This document shows, in pieces, positions 1 to 7,178 of a stretch of DNA of 15,514 bases. The stretch is from Methanobacteriota archaeon (GTDB lineage Archaea; Thermoplasmatota; Poseidoniia; Poseidoniales; Poseidoniaceae): assembly GCA_002726845.1 (NCBI GenBank), contig PBSP01000071.1, forward strand, positions 1-15,514, in the 5' to 3' direction. Position numbers and translations under genes: made by a program. Under the pieces are notes generated by a model. That model saw only the letters and a program-made list of their open reading frames with translations. It ran no database searches and had not been told where the DNA came from. The number at the start of each line of letters is the position of its first letter. Position 1 is the stretch's first letter.

Positions 1-1920
1 ATGCCTTTTGACCATGAAGAATTTCTAAAATACATTCCAACGGAAGGCCCTTGGGAACCAATTCATGAAACGGATGATACGAAAGGTGATCCTCGTTCAA
101 GATATATTGGACCCGGACGACCTAAACTACTAAACACAAATCTAATTCTTGGTTCTACATGGATTGAATCTGAACGATTTAAGTTTGAGCGACGAATCAG
201 TACACTTTCTGATTTCTTGAAGCAGAAAACGGTTGTCAACGCAAACATGTGGACGCCGAAGCAATTGGTAACCACGCAGACCTTCTTCTTCTGTTCAACA
301 GGAGATGAAGAAAGGCTTGGTGGTTCAATGTTGACGGGTGAAACCGTTGCACCGACCCATCCGTTCCTTGGAGATGGTGGTGAAGGTGACGGTGTATCTG
401 AATGGGAGCCCATACTTTGGGGACTGGGCCATCGTGGTGTGGTTCCAGATTCGGACCCGCAAGACAAAATCTACTACCCTTCGCTGATGCATCGCGGTGT
501 TGCTTTCAACAACCGTTTGGGATGGATTCGTTACTCGCCGGCAGGATTCGGAAAAGATGCAAGTGGATATTTGATGACAAAACCGACAACTTGGATTCAT
601 CCAGCAGTTGATGGAAACAGAGATACTGCTACCTCATTCAATCTTCTCGTCAATTTGCCCGATCGACGTATCTCATTCGGTGAAGAAGGAATTACTGATG
701 TCTACCTAACCACGGGTAAAACCTCACTCTACACCATGATGGGTATGATGTCATCCTCGACCGTTCGACAAATGTTCGGAGCAGGTTCTGAAATGGTTCC
801 ACTTGAATTCCATTGTATCGAACCCGGACTTGATGAGTGGATTAAGAATGCAAGTGATGAAGACAAATATGCACGATTGTTCGAAGTCACAGCATGTCTT
901 GGATACCTGCTAACTGATCCGAAGGTCGGATCTCTTGGTGGCGCTGCAAAGCGACGACGTCTGTTGCTCTATCCTCACGACCAGGGGAATTTGTTGACGT
1001 GTGTTAATGCAAGCCAGGTTGCTGACCATGCGCTCAAATCCAATTATGCTGCGACGGTTTTCACCAAACTCGATCAAGCGGACTTCATGAACCGTGTAGC
1101 TCGACGATTCAAAGCATATGCCGACCTTGTTACAGCAAGCGATTTCGCAAAGGGAGCACGTTGGATCAGTCAAGCAATGATTGGTGGTGACAAGATTCTT
1201 GGACCGAACGTCCATTCTATCCTCGCTGTTCGTGGATACGATATTTTGAATCTTGATGAATACATGGAATCGTTCAACGATGTCTCTGCTGCACCGGAGC
1301 GACTCATTCGAAGAGTTGTACAATCCGTTGCTACAAACGCTCTCAAGACGTTGTTCCCAATGGATATGCTCGGTGAAAGCGGAGGTGCACAACCGTTCTC
1401 ACACATCTTTGCCCCTGCTGGTAGCAGTGAACAAGCGCTTGTCTACTACACGGACATTCGATTCCTCGTTCCAACATCCATTGACAAATTGCGAACCATA
1501 ACTGGTGCACGTGGTGCCGATCGCGGAAGAATGCGAGAAGCTTACGCCCAAATGACCGGTGCTGATCCAATGACGGGTCTTTCCATCATTGACTTGTGTC
1601 TTCCGTTCTTGGCTGACATGGGTGAAGAATCATGGCAAACTGGAACTGGTCTAAACGAAGATGAGATTATTGTAGAGGTAACGATGGCTGTCAACCCTGC
1701 GATTGTCTGGAAGAACTTGTTAGAACCAACAACAAACGAAGTTTTCGACCTTCCTAAAGGCAAAAAGGGAACCTCTGCAAACGTATGGGGAGATATGTTC
1801 ATGACCAACGAACCGCTTCATGAGAAGATGACAAAGGACGGTCAAGGACATTATCTAAATCTACTCCGATTGTGTTACCACTGGAGTAATGACAAGTCCA
1901 AAGAAATACACGGTCTTTGA
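1..1920 (+). CDS. Protein of unknown function, 639 residues, possibly 5'-truncated
   Basis: I do not recognise this protein. The reading frame is open from the first base of the window to a TGA at 1918-1920. An ATG happens to be the first codon, but no upstream sequence is available, so the true start may lie outside. The product is soluble-looking, with no convincing signal peptide or membrane segment. It has several Gly/Trp/Pro-rich stretches in the first 200 residues, a basic patch (AAKRRRLLLYPHDQG) near residue 320, and a helical middle with many Arg and Ala. Only isolated cysteines occur, without zinc-finger spacing. No Walker, HExxH, HxHxDH or Rossmann motif was found. Codon choice is steady along its length, which supports a real gene. 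It ends one base from the convergent protease gene. A lineage-restricted archaeal protein, a structural protein or an enzyme of an unfamiliar fold are all possible. Confidence 0.8.
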   Translation: MPFDHEEFLKYIPTEGPWEPIHETDDTKGDPRSRYIGPGRPKLLNTNLILGSTWIESERFKFERRISTLSDFLKQKTVVNANMWTPKQLVTTQTFFFCSTGDEERLGGSMLTGETVAPTHPFLGDGGEGDGVSEWEPILWGLGHRGVVPDSDPQDKIYYPSLMHRGVAFNNRLGWIRYSPAGFGKDASGYLMTKPTTWIHPAVDGNRDTATSFNLLVNLPDRRISFGEEGITDVYLTTGKTSLYTMMGMMSSSTVRQMFGAGSEMVPLEFHCIEPGLDEWIKNASDEDKYARLFEVTACLGYLLTDPKVGSLGGAAKRRRLLLYPHDQGNLLTCVNASQVADHALKSNYAATVFTKLDQADFMNRVARRFKAYADLVTASDFAKGARWISQAMIGGDKILGPNVHSILAVRGYDILNLDEYMESFNDVSAAPERLIRRVVQSVATNALKTLFPMDMLGESGGAQPFSHIFAPAGSSEQALVYYTDIRFLVPTSIDKLRTITGARGADRGRMREAYAQMTGADPMTGLSIIDLCLPFLADMGEESWQTGTGLNEDEIIVEVTMAVNPAIVWKNLLEPTTNEVFDLPKGKKGTSANVWGDMFMTNEPLHEKMTKDGQGHYLNLLRLCYHWSNDKSKEIHGL

Positions 1921-1921
1921 T

Positions 1922-2809
1922 TCAAACCAAATTTGCTAGCCAGATGACGAGTTTCATCGGCGAGTAGGGTGTCATCAAGTAAATGACGATTGGTGAAAGG
2001 AAAATTAGGAAAAGGCCCCACCAAACACCGTTATTCCAATCTTTGATTTTTACACCATCAAGCGGCCCAAAGGGAAGCATGTTGAACAGCCCGAGTACGA
2101 GGTTAGCACCAATCCAGTACAGAACAATATCGTACACCATGGATTGCCAAACTAAAGTGCCGTCTTGTAAATAAGCCACAGCCCCGTAATCTTGAGCGTT
2201 GGTGAGAATAAACAGAAGTGCTCCTAAAGGTATTCCGATGATAAAGAGACCAAGATTTGTGAGTGGGCCTGCAATTGCAATATGACCGTTTTGTCGGCGT
2301 GTGACAAGACCTGCGACCATAACAGCTCCTGGGGCCATGAAAAGAACACCTAGAAAGAGTGAAATTAGTACACCAATTTGAAGGCCTCTAGGATCTGCTC
2401 TGAACTCTGCCCAACAACCATTCTTCTTTGCAACAATCTTGTGCCCTATCTCATGCAGGACAAAAGCAGGACCAACCGCAATGAGCATTATTGGCATGGA
2501 AAGAAGAATTTGTACGATCCAAGCCGATGTTCCATTCGCACTCAAACCGCTCAAGCCGCCTGCACTCATCAAGCCGAGGGCGAGTGTAAAAGCAGCAGTT
2601 GCATAACACAAATGTCGCTTCTCTTCATCACTAAAGTGCCACACACCTCCTTTGTGGAGAGTGGGTTTTGTGTTTGACATGACATTAAAGAATTGACCAA
2701 TTGAATAATTTGTAGAACTGGGTTGATTTGCATGAACGCGATGGATTTTATTCTGAGATCCGTAGAAAGGGCTTGGTTCGATAATGTCTGCTCTTGGGTC
2801 TCGAACCAT
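1922..2809 (-). CDS. M50-family (site-2-protease-like) membrane zinc metalloprotease
   Basis: This is an intramembrane metalloprotease that would cut within or next to transmembrane segments of substrate proteins; the substrate is unknown. The zinc-binding HEIGH motif (residues 119-123 of the long form) lies inside a hydrophobic helix. The second family motif, NMLPFGPLDG, supplies the third zinc ligand (Asp 251) in a later helix. About six hydrophobic segments are visible. No PDZ or CBS domain is present, so this is a minimal archaeal type. The start is uncertain. The ATG at 2809 gives 295 residues and has a weak GAGAGG upstream. An in-frame ATG at 2680 gives 252 residues and begins just before the FSDEEKRHL segment where family similarity normally starts. 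The extra 43 residues are polar and carry no known motif. It converges on the first gene with a 1-base gap. Function by motif is firm; the start is about even odds. Confidence 0.88.
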   Translation of the reverse strand: MVRDPRADIIEPSPFYGSQNKIHRVHANQPSSTNYSIGQFFNVMSNTKPTLHKGGVWHFSDEEKRHLCYATAAFTLALGLMSAGGLSGLSANGTSAWIVQILLSMPIMLIAVGPAFVLHEIGHKIVAKKNGCWAEFRADPRGLQIGVLISLFLGVLFMAPGAVMVAGLVTRRQNGHIAIAGPLTNLGLFIIGIPLGALLFILTNAQDYGAVAYLQDGTLVWQSMVYDIVLYWIGANLVLGLFNMLPFGPLDGVKIKDWNNGVWWGLFLIFLSPIVIYLMTPYSPMKLVIWLANLV

Positions 2810-2923
2810 GTCCCTCTCAAGAGTTGGGGTTCTTTGAATCCTCGCTTGCCTAGCGCAACATTAAATTCGGTTAGCCATAGAGATTAAATCAAGCATATGT
2901 TGCGTAAGAATGAATATTACTGG

Positions 2924-2933
2924 CTTATAAAAA
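2924..2933 (+). promoter_or_regulatory. TATA box of the HTH-like gene, with RBS
   Basis: CTTATAAAAA is centred about 48 bases before the ATG at 2977. With the usual archaeal distance of about 26 bases, transcription would start near 2954 and give a leader of about 22 bases. That leader contains a purine-rich GAGGGTGG at 2965-2972, four bases before the start codon, which fits a Shine-Dalgarno site. The assignment is by pattern only. Confidence 0.55.
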
Positions 2934-2976
2934 TGGTTGAGATCAGAAAGAAGATTGTTAATGTGAGGGTGGAAAA

Positions 2977-3489
2977 ATGAAAAAAGATTCTCAAGAACTT
3001 GAAACCGACGTCTTTTTTCTATTGGATTCGGGATTTACTCGCGAACAAATTGCTTCGATAAAAAAAATGAACATCAACCTCGTGAATGAAATCATCAACA
3101 GCAGACGTCAAACAATTCGAACGAAGAAAAAAAAGAATCTTATTCAAGAAGTTGCAAACAAAAACCCGTGGAAAGATAAGCCACCTGGACCTGGAGAAGC
3201 CCGTTCAATTGGGCAAACTACATGGAAACCTGAAGAGCTAGGAACAGGCCATTACCATGATGGTCGAACAATTACAAACAAACCGATTGATGAAACGGAT
3301 CGATCGGACAGGATTGGTGAAGATGTGGAGTTAACGGCACGTCTTAATGCACAAGCCAAACTGCAGCATGTCGAAGGTGAACTTCGTAAATTGTTGGAAG
3401 ATGAAGCAGTAGTACAAGCGCTGAAAGAGAAAAAAGATTGGGAAGATGTTGTTGATGGGGTTTTAGAATTACTAAATAATGAAGATTGA
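2977..3489 (+). CDS. Small protein with HTH-like N-terminus, function unknown
   Basis: This 170-residue protein is not assigned to a named family. Residues 19-45 read like a helix-turn-helix: GFTREQIA, a turn at KKMN, then a second helix NLVNEIINSRR, followed by a basic stretch RTKKKK at 48-53. A Pro/Gly-rich, probably flexible middle (64-110) contains NPWKDKPPGPGEAR. The C-terminal part (116-168) is acidic and helical, with heptad-like spacing that suggests a coiled coil or dimerisation helix. There are no cysteines or membrane segments. It is a single-gene unit flanked by its own TATA box and T-tracts. A DNA-binding regulator is an inference from the N-terminus. An RNA-binding or chromatin-associated role would also fit the basic region. 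Confidence 0.8.
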   Translation: MKKDSQELETDVFFLLDSGFTREQIASIKKMNINLVNEIINSRRQTIRTKKKKNLIQEVANKNPWKDKPPGPGEARSIGQTTWKPEELGTGHYHDGRTITNKPIDETDRSDRIGEDVELTARLNAQAKLQHVEGELRKLLEDEAVVQALKEKKDWEDVVDGVLELLNNED

Positions 3490-3514
3490 TTATTAATTAT
3501 TTGAATCGATATTG

Positions 3515-3550
3515 TTTTTGTTGTTATTCATATATTATTTGTGATTTTTT
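3515..3550 (+). terminator. T-tract terminator region
   Basis: Two T runs (T5 at 3515-3519, T6 at 3545-3550) in a very A/T-rich stretch lie 25-60 bases after the stop of the HTH-like gene. Archaeal RNA polymerase commonly terminates at T-tracts in the non-template strand without a hairpin. The tracts have the right polarity for the plus-strand gene and not for the convergent minus-strand gene. The rest of 3490-3598 holds nothing else I can support. Confidence 0.5.
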
Positions 3551-3598
3551 AGTTGGTTTGAATTGGTAACGAACCTGCGACCTTTTGAACGGCTGCAA

Positions 3599-4294
3599 CT
3601 ATACTTGCTGTATGGATAATGAAAACAATACAACTGTGACGTCTACTGTAATTTCTTCATCCGTATCTTGGCCAACAGGGTCGAAGCCTAGAGGAGAGTT
3701 GACATCAAGATCCAGATCTATGGACAGGTCGCCAACTCCCCAACCAGTTTCTGTCCATTTTTGGACAGCTTGAAATTCATTTATTGCTGAAACTGTGACC
3801 GTTTCTCCTGTGAAATCTGGGTAAACTCTTAGATTCAATTCTATTGGGGCGCAGCTACTATCTTGCCCCGAAAGATCATTGGTTGTGTCGTTCCATTGCG
3901 CAGTGAGGTCGTTTTCGATAATATCACCTGCAACAGAATCACATTGAACTGAAACGCCTTCTTCTTCTTCGGATGTGATGGTTACTTCGATTAATCCTAT
4001 TGAGAATCCTTCTGGAACGGCGATATCAGACAATTCAAAGATTACATTTCTTGTTTCATCATCTTGCAATGTCTCAACCAGTTGCATTGTTTCATTCTGT
4101 ATTGAAAACGAGATCACGTACTCGTTCTCTTCAGCAAAACTACTGATTACTTCGGCGCGATAAACCACTGTATCATAACCTGTATAGGACAACATAATTA
4201 TGACTGCAACGAATGAGATTAATGTGAATCTGTTTCCTTCTTTACTCGAAGTCATGTTCGATAGAATATCACGGAAATCACCACTTGAACTCAT
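3599..4294 (-). CDS. Single-TM membrane-anchored protein with acidic beta-rich ectodomain
   Basis: This 231-residue protein is unrecognised. A short polar N-terminus is followed by one hydrophobic segment at residues 23-41 (FTLISFVAVIIMLSYTGY), with no signal-peptidase-like site, so it is probably a membrane anchor. The remaining 190 residues are strongly acidic and rich in Val, Ile, Thr and Ser in alternating patterns typical of beta-sandwich domains. They contain several N-x-S/T sequons. Cys118 and Cys148 are the only cysteines and could form a disulfide, which favours an extracytoplasmic location. It is the second gene of a two-gene operon, four bases after the polytopic membrane protein, whose last codon and stop form its ribosome-binding site (AGGTGA, then 4 bases, then ATG). 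A partner or receptor-like subunit of that protein is an inference from this coupling. Confidence 0.8.
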   Translation of the reverse strand: MSSSGDFRDILSNMTSSKEGNRFTLISFVAVIIMLSYTGYDTVVYRAEVISSFAEENEYVISFSIQNETMQLVETLQDDETRNVIFELSDIAVPEGFSIGLIEVTITSEEEEGVSVQCDSVAGDIIENDLTAQWNDTTNDLSGQDSSCAPIELNLRVYPDFTGETVTVSAINEFQAVQKWTETGWGVGDLSIDLDLDVNSPLGFDPVGQDTDEEITVDVTVVLFSLSIQQV

Positions 4295-4298
4295 AAAA

Positions 4299-4304
4299 TC
4301 ACCT
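4299..4304 (-). promoter_or_regulatory. Shine-Dalgarno site built from upstream AGG-TGA stop
   Basis: On the minus strand the last codon AGG (Arg) and stop TGA of the polytopic membrane protein together read AGGTGA, followed by TTTT and the ATG of the next gene. The terminating ribosome would sit on the next gene's binding site, which predicts translational coupling. Confidence 0.7.
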
Positions 4305-5627
4305 TACAATGGAAGAATACAGCCAACAGAGAATGATGATAATTGTGGTTAACACACCCATTAATTTGGAAAAGATCTGAAGTTCCTCATCACTGATGTC
4401 GGTTTCATGAAGTTCTCCTAGTGATTTTAATTTTTTAGAAACGCTCTCGCCTTCTCCGATTAATGAACTCATAATCCGTTCTTCCCAACCAATAAAGATT
4501 GCAACCACCATCGCTAAAATAGCAGAAGATACCATTTGAGAGACAGGTAGGAAGGATTGGAGTAGTTCAATCATTGTTGATGAGACGATAAGAAGCATGA
4601 GGATGACGATGATTCTTGTCATCCATTGATTGTTTTCTGCTTCGGTGTCAATAACGTCAAAGTGAAGAAGAATGTACATCACCATTAATGGGGTGAACAA
4701 CAGTAGTAGGGCTTCAGTAGTGAATTTGTACCAGATTGCATAGCTTGCGGGAAATGTTTCACATTCTGTAACCATGCAACTCTCTACGATGTCTAAAACT
4801 GCAATATCTGCGATTCCACTGATGATTCCAACAAGAAGAATCAGGAAGATAACGATTGTAAAACTAGAAACTCCTTTCTTATTTGCTCGCCATGTTTCAC
4901 CAGCTACTAAACATAAAATCGAAATGGATCCTAATGTATTAACAACTGTATCACCAATTAAATTGGGTAGATATGAATGTGATTTCACACCCTCCTCAAT
5001 TGCAAATCTACCGATAAATTCGTCATTAATAGAAATGAGTTGTGCAAGCCACCAGGTCATTTGAGAACCAAAAAATGCGACGAGAATGATACCTGCAGCA
5101 AGTGACATCCGTCTTGCTGTTTCGTCATTATTCACCATTTCTTCAGATAAAAAGCGGAAATAAACTGGGATGCTTATGATAAAGCAAGGTATTGTCAATA
5201 CCTGCCAAAATGTGTTGTATTTGTAATCCGTTAACATCATTGTGATGACAATAACGAGTCCTAGGACAAAGGTAATTGGTCCAACTAATTTGATTGAGGA
5301 TTCTTTTTGTAAGACAGGGTAAGGATACACTAGAGGGAAGAGAGCAAGGATTGCGAATGCAGCAATGGTAAACGAATAATACAGATATTGGAAAACACCA
5401 AGGTCGGAGGATTCGTTTGCGTACATAATGTCGACCCAGCCTGTTTCTTGGATCGTGGCAGCTGCATAACGGAGACCAAAGAAAATAAGACACCAACCTA
5501 GCATCAAACCAGCAAGTTTGTCCATCCAGATTCGGTTTTTTGATCGGTTAAGAAGAATGAGAGTGGTTACTCCCAAAAGAAAGCAAACAATGGCTGCGAC
5601 TGGAACAATCGATTCCTGTTCAGCCAT
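4299..5627 (-). CDS. Polytopic membrane protein, about 12 TM segments, function unknown
   Basis: This 442-residue protein has about twelve hydrophobic segments, roughly at residues 7-27, 36-53, 80-103, 113-133, 140-160, 174-199, 225-242, 254-276, 300-323, 336-356, 363-381 and 422-440. The largest hydrophilic stretch (381-421), rich in Glu, Ser and Lys, lies before the last helix. Two cysteines at 284 and 289 (ESCMVTEC) sit in a loop and could pair. I see no conserved transporter signature, no nucleotide-binding loop and no HExxH motif. It is the first gene of a two-gene operon with the beta-rich anchored protein. A TATA box lies close enough to the ATG for a leaderless transcript. It might be a sensor, a transporter or an assembly factor, but nothing in the sequence decides. 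Confidence 0.82.
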   Translation of the reverse strand: MAEQESIVPVAAIVCFLLGVTTLILLNRSKNRIWMDKLAGLMLGWCLIFFGLRYAAATIQETGWVDIMYANESSDLGVFQYLYYSFTIAAFAILALFPLVYPYPVLQKESSIKLVGPITFVLGLVIVITMMLTDYKYNTFWQVLTIPCFIISIPVYFRFLSEEMVNNDETARRMSLAAGIILVAFFGSQMTWWLAQLISINDEFIGRFAIEEGVKSHSYLPNLIGDTVVNTLGSISILCLVAGETWRANKKGVSSFTIVIFLILLVGIISGIADIAVLDIVESCMVTECETFPASYAIWYKFTTEALLLLFTPLMVMYILLHFDVIDTEAENNQWMTRIIVILMLLIVSSTMIELLQSFLPVSQMVSSAILAMVVAIFIGWEERIMSSLIGEGESVSKKLKSLGELHETDISDEELQIFSKLMGVLTTIIIILCWLYSSIVR

Positions 5628-5645
5628 ACTTCTTCCTTGTGTTCC

Positions 5646-5654
5646 TATTTTATA
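5646..5654 (-). promoter_or_regulatory. TATA box, probably leaderless promoter of the membrane operon
   Basis: Minus-strand TATAAAATA is centred at 5650. Counting about 26 bases downstream puts the transcription start at about 5624, essentially at the ATG (5627-5625). This implies a leaderless or nearly leaderless mRNA. An AAGGAAG stretch between box and ATG resembles a ribosome site but would probably not be transcribed. Confidence 0.55.
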
Positions 5655-5699
5655 CGCATTCTCCTAAAATTGGAAGGGGATATGAGGGTTTTATTCAAG

Positions 5700-5722
5700 A
5701 AACGTTCACTCAGAGAACGTTT
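5700..5722 (-). terminator. Hairpin straddling the alaX stop codon
   Basis: A perfect 8-base inverted repeat, AAACGTTC and GAACGTTT on the minus strand, has a 7-base loop (TCTGAGT) that contains the alaX stop codon TGA. It marks the end of the ferredoxin-flavoprotein-alaX operon, about 46 bases before the next TATA box. It may act as an RNA 3'-end or termination element. Because it is a DNA palindrome it could also bind a dimeric protein. Confidence 0.45.
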
Positions 5723-6471
5723 TGATTGGGTATACGAGTATGTTTTGACTCAGTGAGGTTGTATGTAACTCGTTGCGTCCCTTTTCCTTTGGATTTTTTT
5801 CCAATTAAGTTAACATGTCCGAGTTCTGATGTGTTTGCGACGTGCGTTCCTGCACATGGGCACATATCTACTCGGTCACCAATTTCAACCACACGTAGAT
5901 TTTTTACACTAGCTGGAAGGAGATTCATATTTGTTCGATCGGGTGGCATGATGTTGTTAATTTCGTCACGCGTCATTATGGAGTCTGATATTTCTAGGCC
6001 CGAGTCAATATGTATATTGACAGCATCAACAAGTTGATTCAACATGGTTTCATCAAAGGAGATGGGATTGAAATCTATGCGGGATTTGTCGGCATGTATT
6101 TGGTTTCCTACTGTTCGAACCCCATCAAACAATTCGTATGCTATTCCACTCACTAAATGTTGAGCTGTGTGCATACGCATGTGTTTGTATCTTGTCTGCC
6201 AATCGATGGTGCCACGAATTTCATCACCAGAGGAAAGTTGGTGGTTTTCCTCAATGGTATGTATGATTCGGTTTCGACCACGCACTTCGGTTACTGTAAG
6301 TGGTCCGTTTGGTCCTGAGAAGGTGCCTGTATCCCAATGTTGTCCACCACCAATTGGATAGAAAAGCGTTCGATCCAAAATTATGTTGTTGTTATCCACC
6401 TCTAAAACTGTAGCGTCAAATTGGTATGAATATGCTGCATCGATAGATTCTAAGTACAATTTTTCTGTCAT
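5710..6471 (-). CDS. alaX: Alanyl-tRNA editing protein AlaX (AlaX-M type)
   Basis: This free-standing editing enzyme hydrolyses mischarged Ser-tRNA(Ala), and possibly Gly-tRNA(Ala), and so protects translation from alanine-codon errors. The zinc-binding set of the AlaRS editing domain is complete: HTAQH (His101, His105) and CAGTH (Cys206, His210). The N-terminal part carries the family glycine motif GGGQHWDTG at 41-49, inside the small beta-barrel domain that marks the medium-length AlaX-M class. At 253 residues it fits that class and lacks the longer C-terminal domain of AlaX-L. It is the last gene of an operon with ferredoxin and flavoprotein genes. Its start at 6471 is supported by AAGGTGA ending 7 bases before the ATG and overlapping the previous stop. 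No functional link with the redox genes is evident. Confidence 0.95.
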   Translation of the reverse strand: MTEKLYLESIDAAYSYQFDATVLEVDNNNIILDRTLFYPIGGGQHWDTGTFSGPNGPLTVTEVRGRNRIIHTIEENHQLSSGDEIRGTIDWQTRYKHMRMHTAQHLVSGIAYELFDGVRTVGNQIHADKSRIDFNPISFDETMLNQLVDAVNIHIDSGLEISDSIMTRDEINNIMPPDRTNMNLLPASVKNLRVVEIGDRVDMCPCAGTHVANTSELGHVNLIGKKSKGKGTQRVTYNLTESKHTRIPNQNVL

Positions 6472-6478
6472 TATGTGT

Positions 6479-6484
6479 TCACCT
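6479..6484 (-). promoter_or_regulatory. Shine-Dalgarno site of alaX overlapping the upstream stop
   Basis: The flavoprotein gene ends ...TTA-AGG-TGA, and the last two codons form AAGGTGA with the preceding A. The alaX ATG follows after 7 bases. This is the same arrangement as at 4299-4304 and 7173-7178. Confidence 0.7.
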
Positions 6485-7168
6485 TAATATGTTCCACAAA
6501 TTCATTCCTGTTTGAAATCGATGACTGCAGTCCCATAATGAATGATTGGTTGGCAACATAGTCGATATGATTTCTATTGTTTTTCGATTTGTGATGTTCG
6601 GATTTCCGGAAAACCAAGATTCTATGAGGCCATCTTGTCGATTAATTTGATAAATTGGGTTTTGAAAATCTGAGGTTGAAGTGTCTAAATGAACAAAACC
6701 TGTTGCTTCTTGACGTTCGACATTGTATTGTGAGGATGGTGTTGTAATTTGGTGTGGGGTGGCCCATGGTATCCAGGTGTCTTGGGTTGCATCGATCAAA
6801 TGTTGGAATTGTTTCGTGCCGTTTACTTGCCCTGCTCCGACAAATTCAACAGAATAGGTTCCATTTTTCTTTCTTTCAGAATGATTAATGCGTGTCTTAT
6901 GAAGAAAATGGCAGCCTTTTTTTGCTAATTCAATACTCATGGATTTCATAATCCATTCATGTCTGTGTGCTTTTTCTGTTCCTTCAAAATTTTGATCTGT
7001 TGAAAACTCCAGTGGTATGGATTCCTTACTCAAAAGAATACTTGGCCAGACGTTTGGCAGACCAAATTCAATAGAGTGATCAACGACAGTGACATCAAAT
7101 CCATCAAGAAGAGCTGAATAAGCACAGCCATATCCAACAATTCCTGCCCCAACGATAAGAACGTTCAT
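6479..7168 (-). CDS. Short FAD/NAD-binding oxidoreductase-like protein
   Basis: The N-terminus is a clear Rossmann dinucleotide-binding fold: MNVLIVGAGIVGYG (GxGxxG at residues 7-12), with Asp30 closing the second strand (VTVVD). A second family-like motif, LIDATQD (124-130), matches the vIDAtG segment of FAD-dependent reductases such as geranylgeranyl reductases, lycopene cyclases and D-amino-acid-oxidase-like enzymes. At 229 residues it is well short of the usual 350-450 for these families, so the substrate domain is reduced or divergent; the substrate is unknown. I chose the ATG at 7168 because AGGTGA lies 4 bases upstream and the GxGxxG follows at once. An ATG at 7186 would overlap the ferredoxin gene. 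The ferredoxin upstream is a natural electron donor, so a ferredoxin-dependent reductase is the inferred role. Confidence 0.8.
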   Translation of the reverse strand: MNVLIVGAGIVGYGCAYSALLDGFDVTVVDHSIEFGLPNVWPSILLSKESIPLEFSTDQNFEGTEKAHRHEWIMKSMSIELAKKGCHFLHKTRINHSERKKNGTYSVEFVGAGQVNGTKQFQHLIDATQDTWIPWATPHQITTPSSQYNVERQEATGFVHLDTSTSDFQNPIYQINRQDGLIESWFSGNPNITNRKTIEIISTMLPTNHSLWDCSHRFQTGMNLWNILR

Positions 7169-7172
7169 TGGT

Positions 7173-7178
7173 TCACCT
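7173..7178 (-). promoter_or_regulatory. Shine-Dalgarno site of the flavoprotein gene overlapping the ferredoxin stop
   Basis: The ferredoxin gene ends GCC-AGG-TGA, giving AGGTGA, then ACCA, then the ATG of the flavoprotein at 7168. This site decides the start over the earlier in-frame ATG at 7186. Confidence 0.75.

Noticed and set aside
910..1392. 160-codon minus-strand frame inside the first gene
   Set aside because: Antisense shadow of a gene with steady codon use; Cys/Ser-rich composition without any motif.
3568..3590. tRNA-like fragment on the minus strand (AAAGGTCGCAGGTTCG resembles a variable loop plus T-arm)
   Set aside because: The 3' half of the T-stem is missing, no anticodon stem pairs, and no D-arm or acceptor stem can be found; it is a partial resemblance only.
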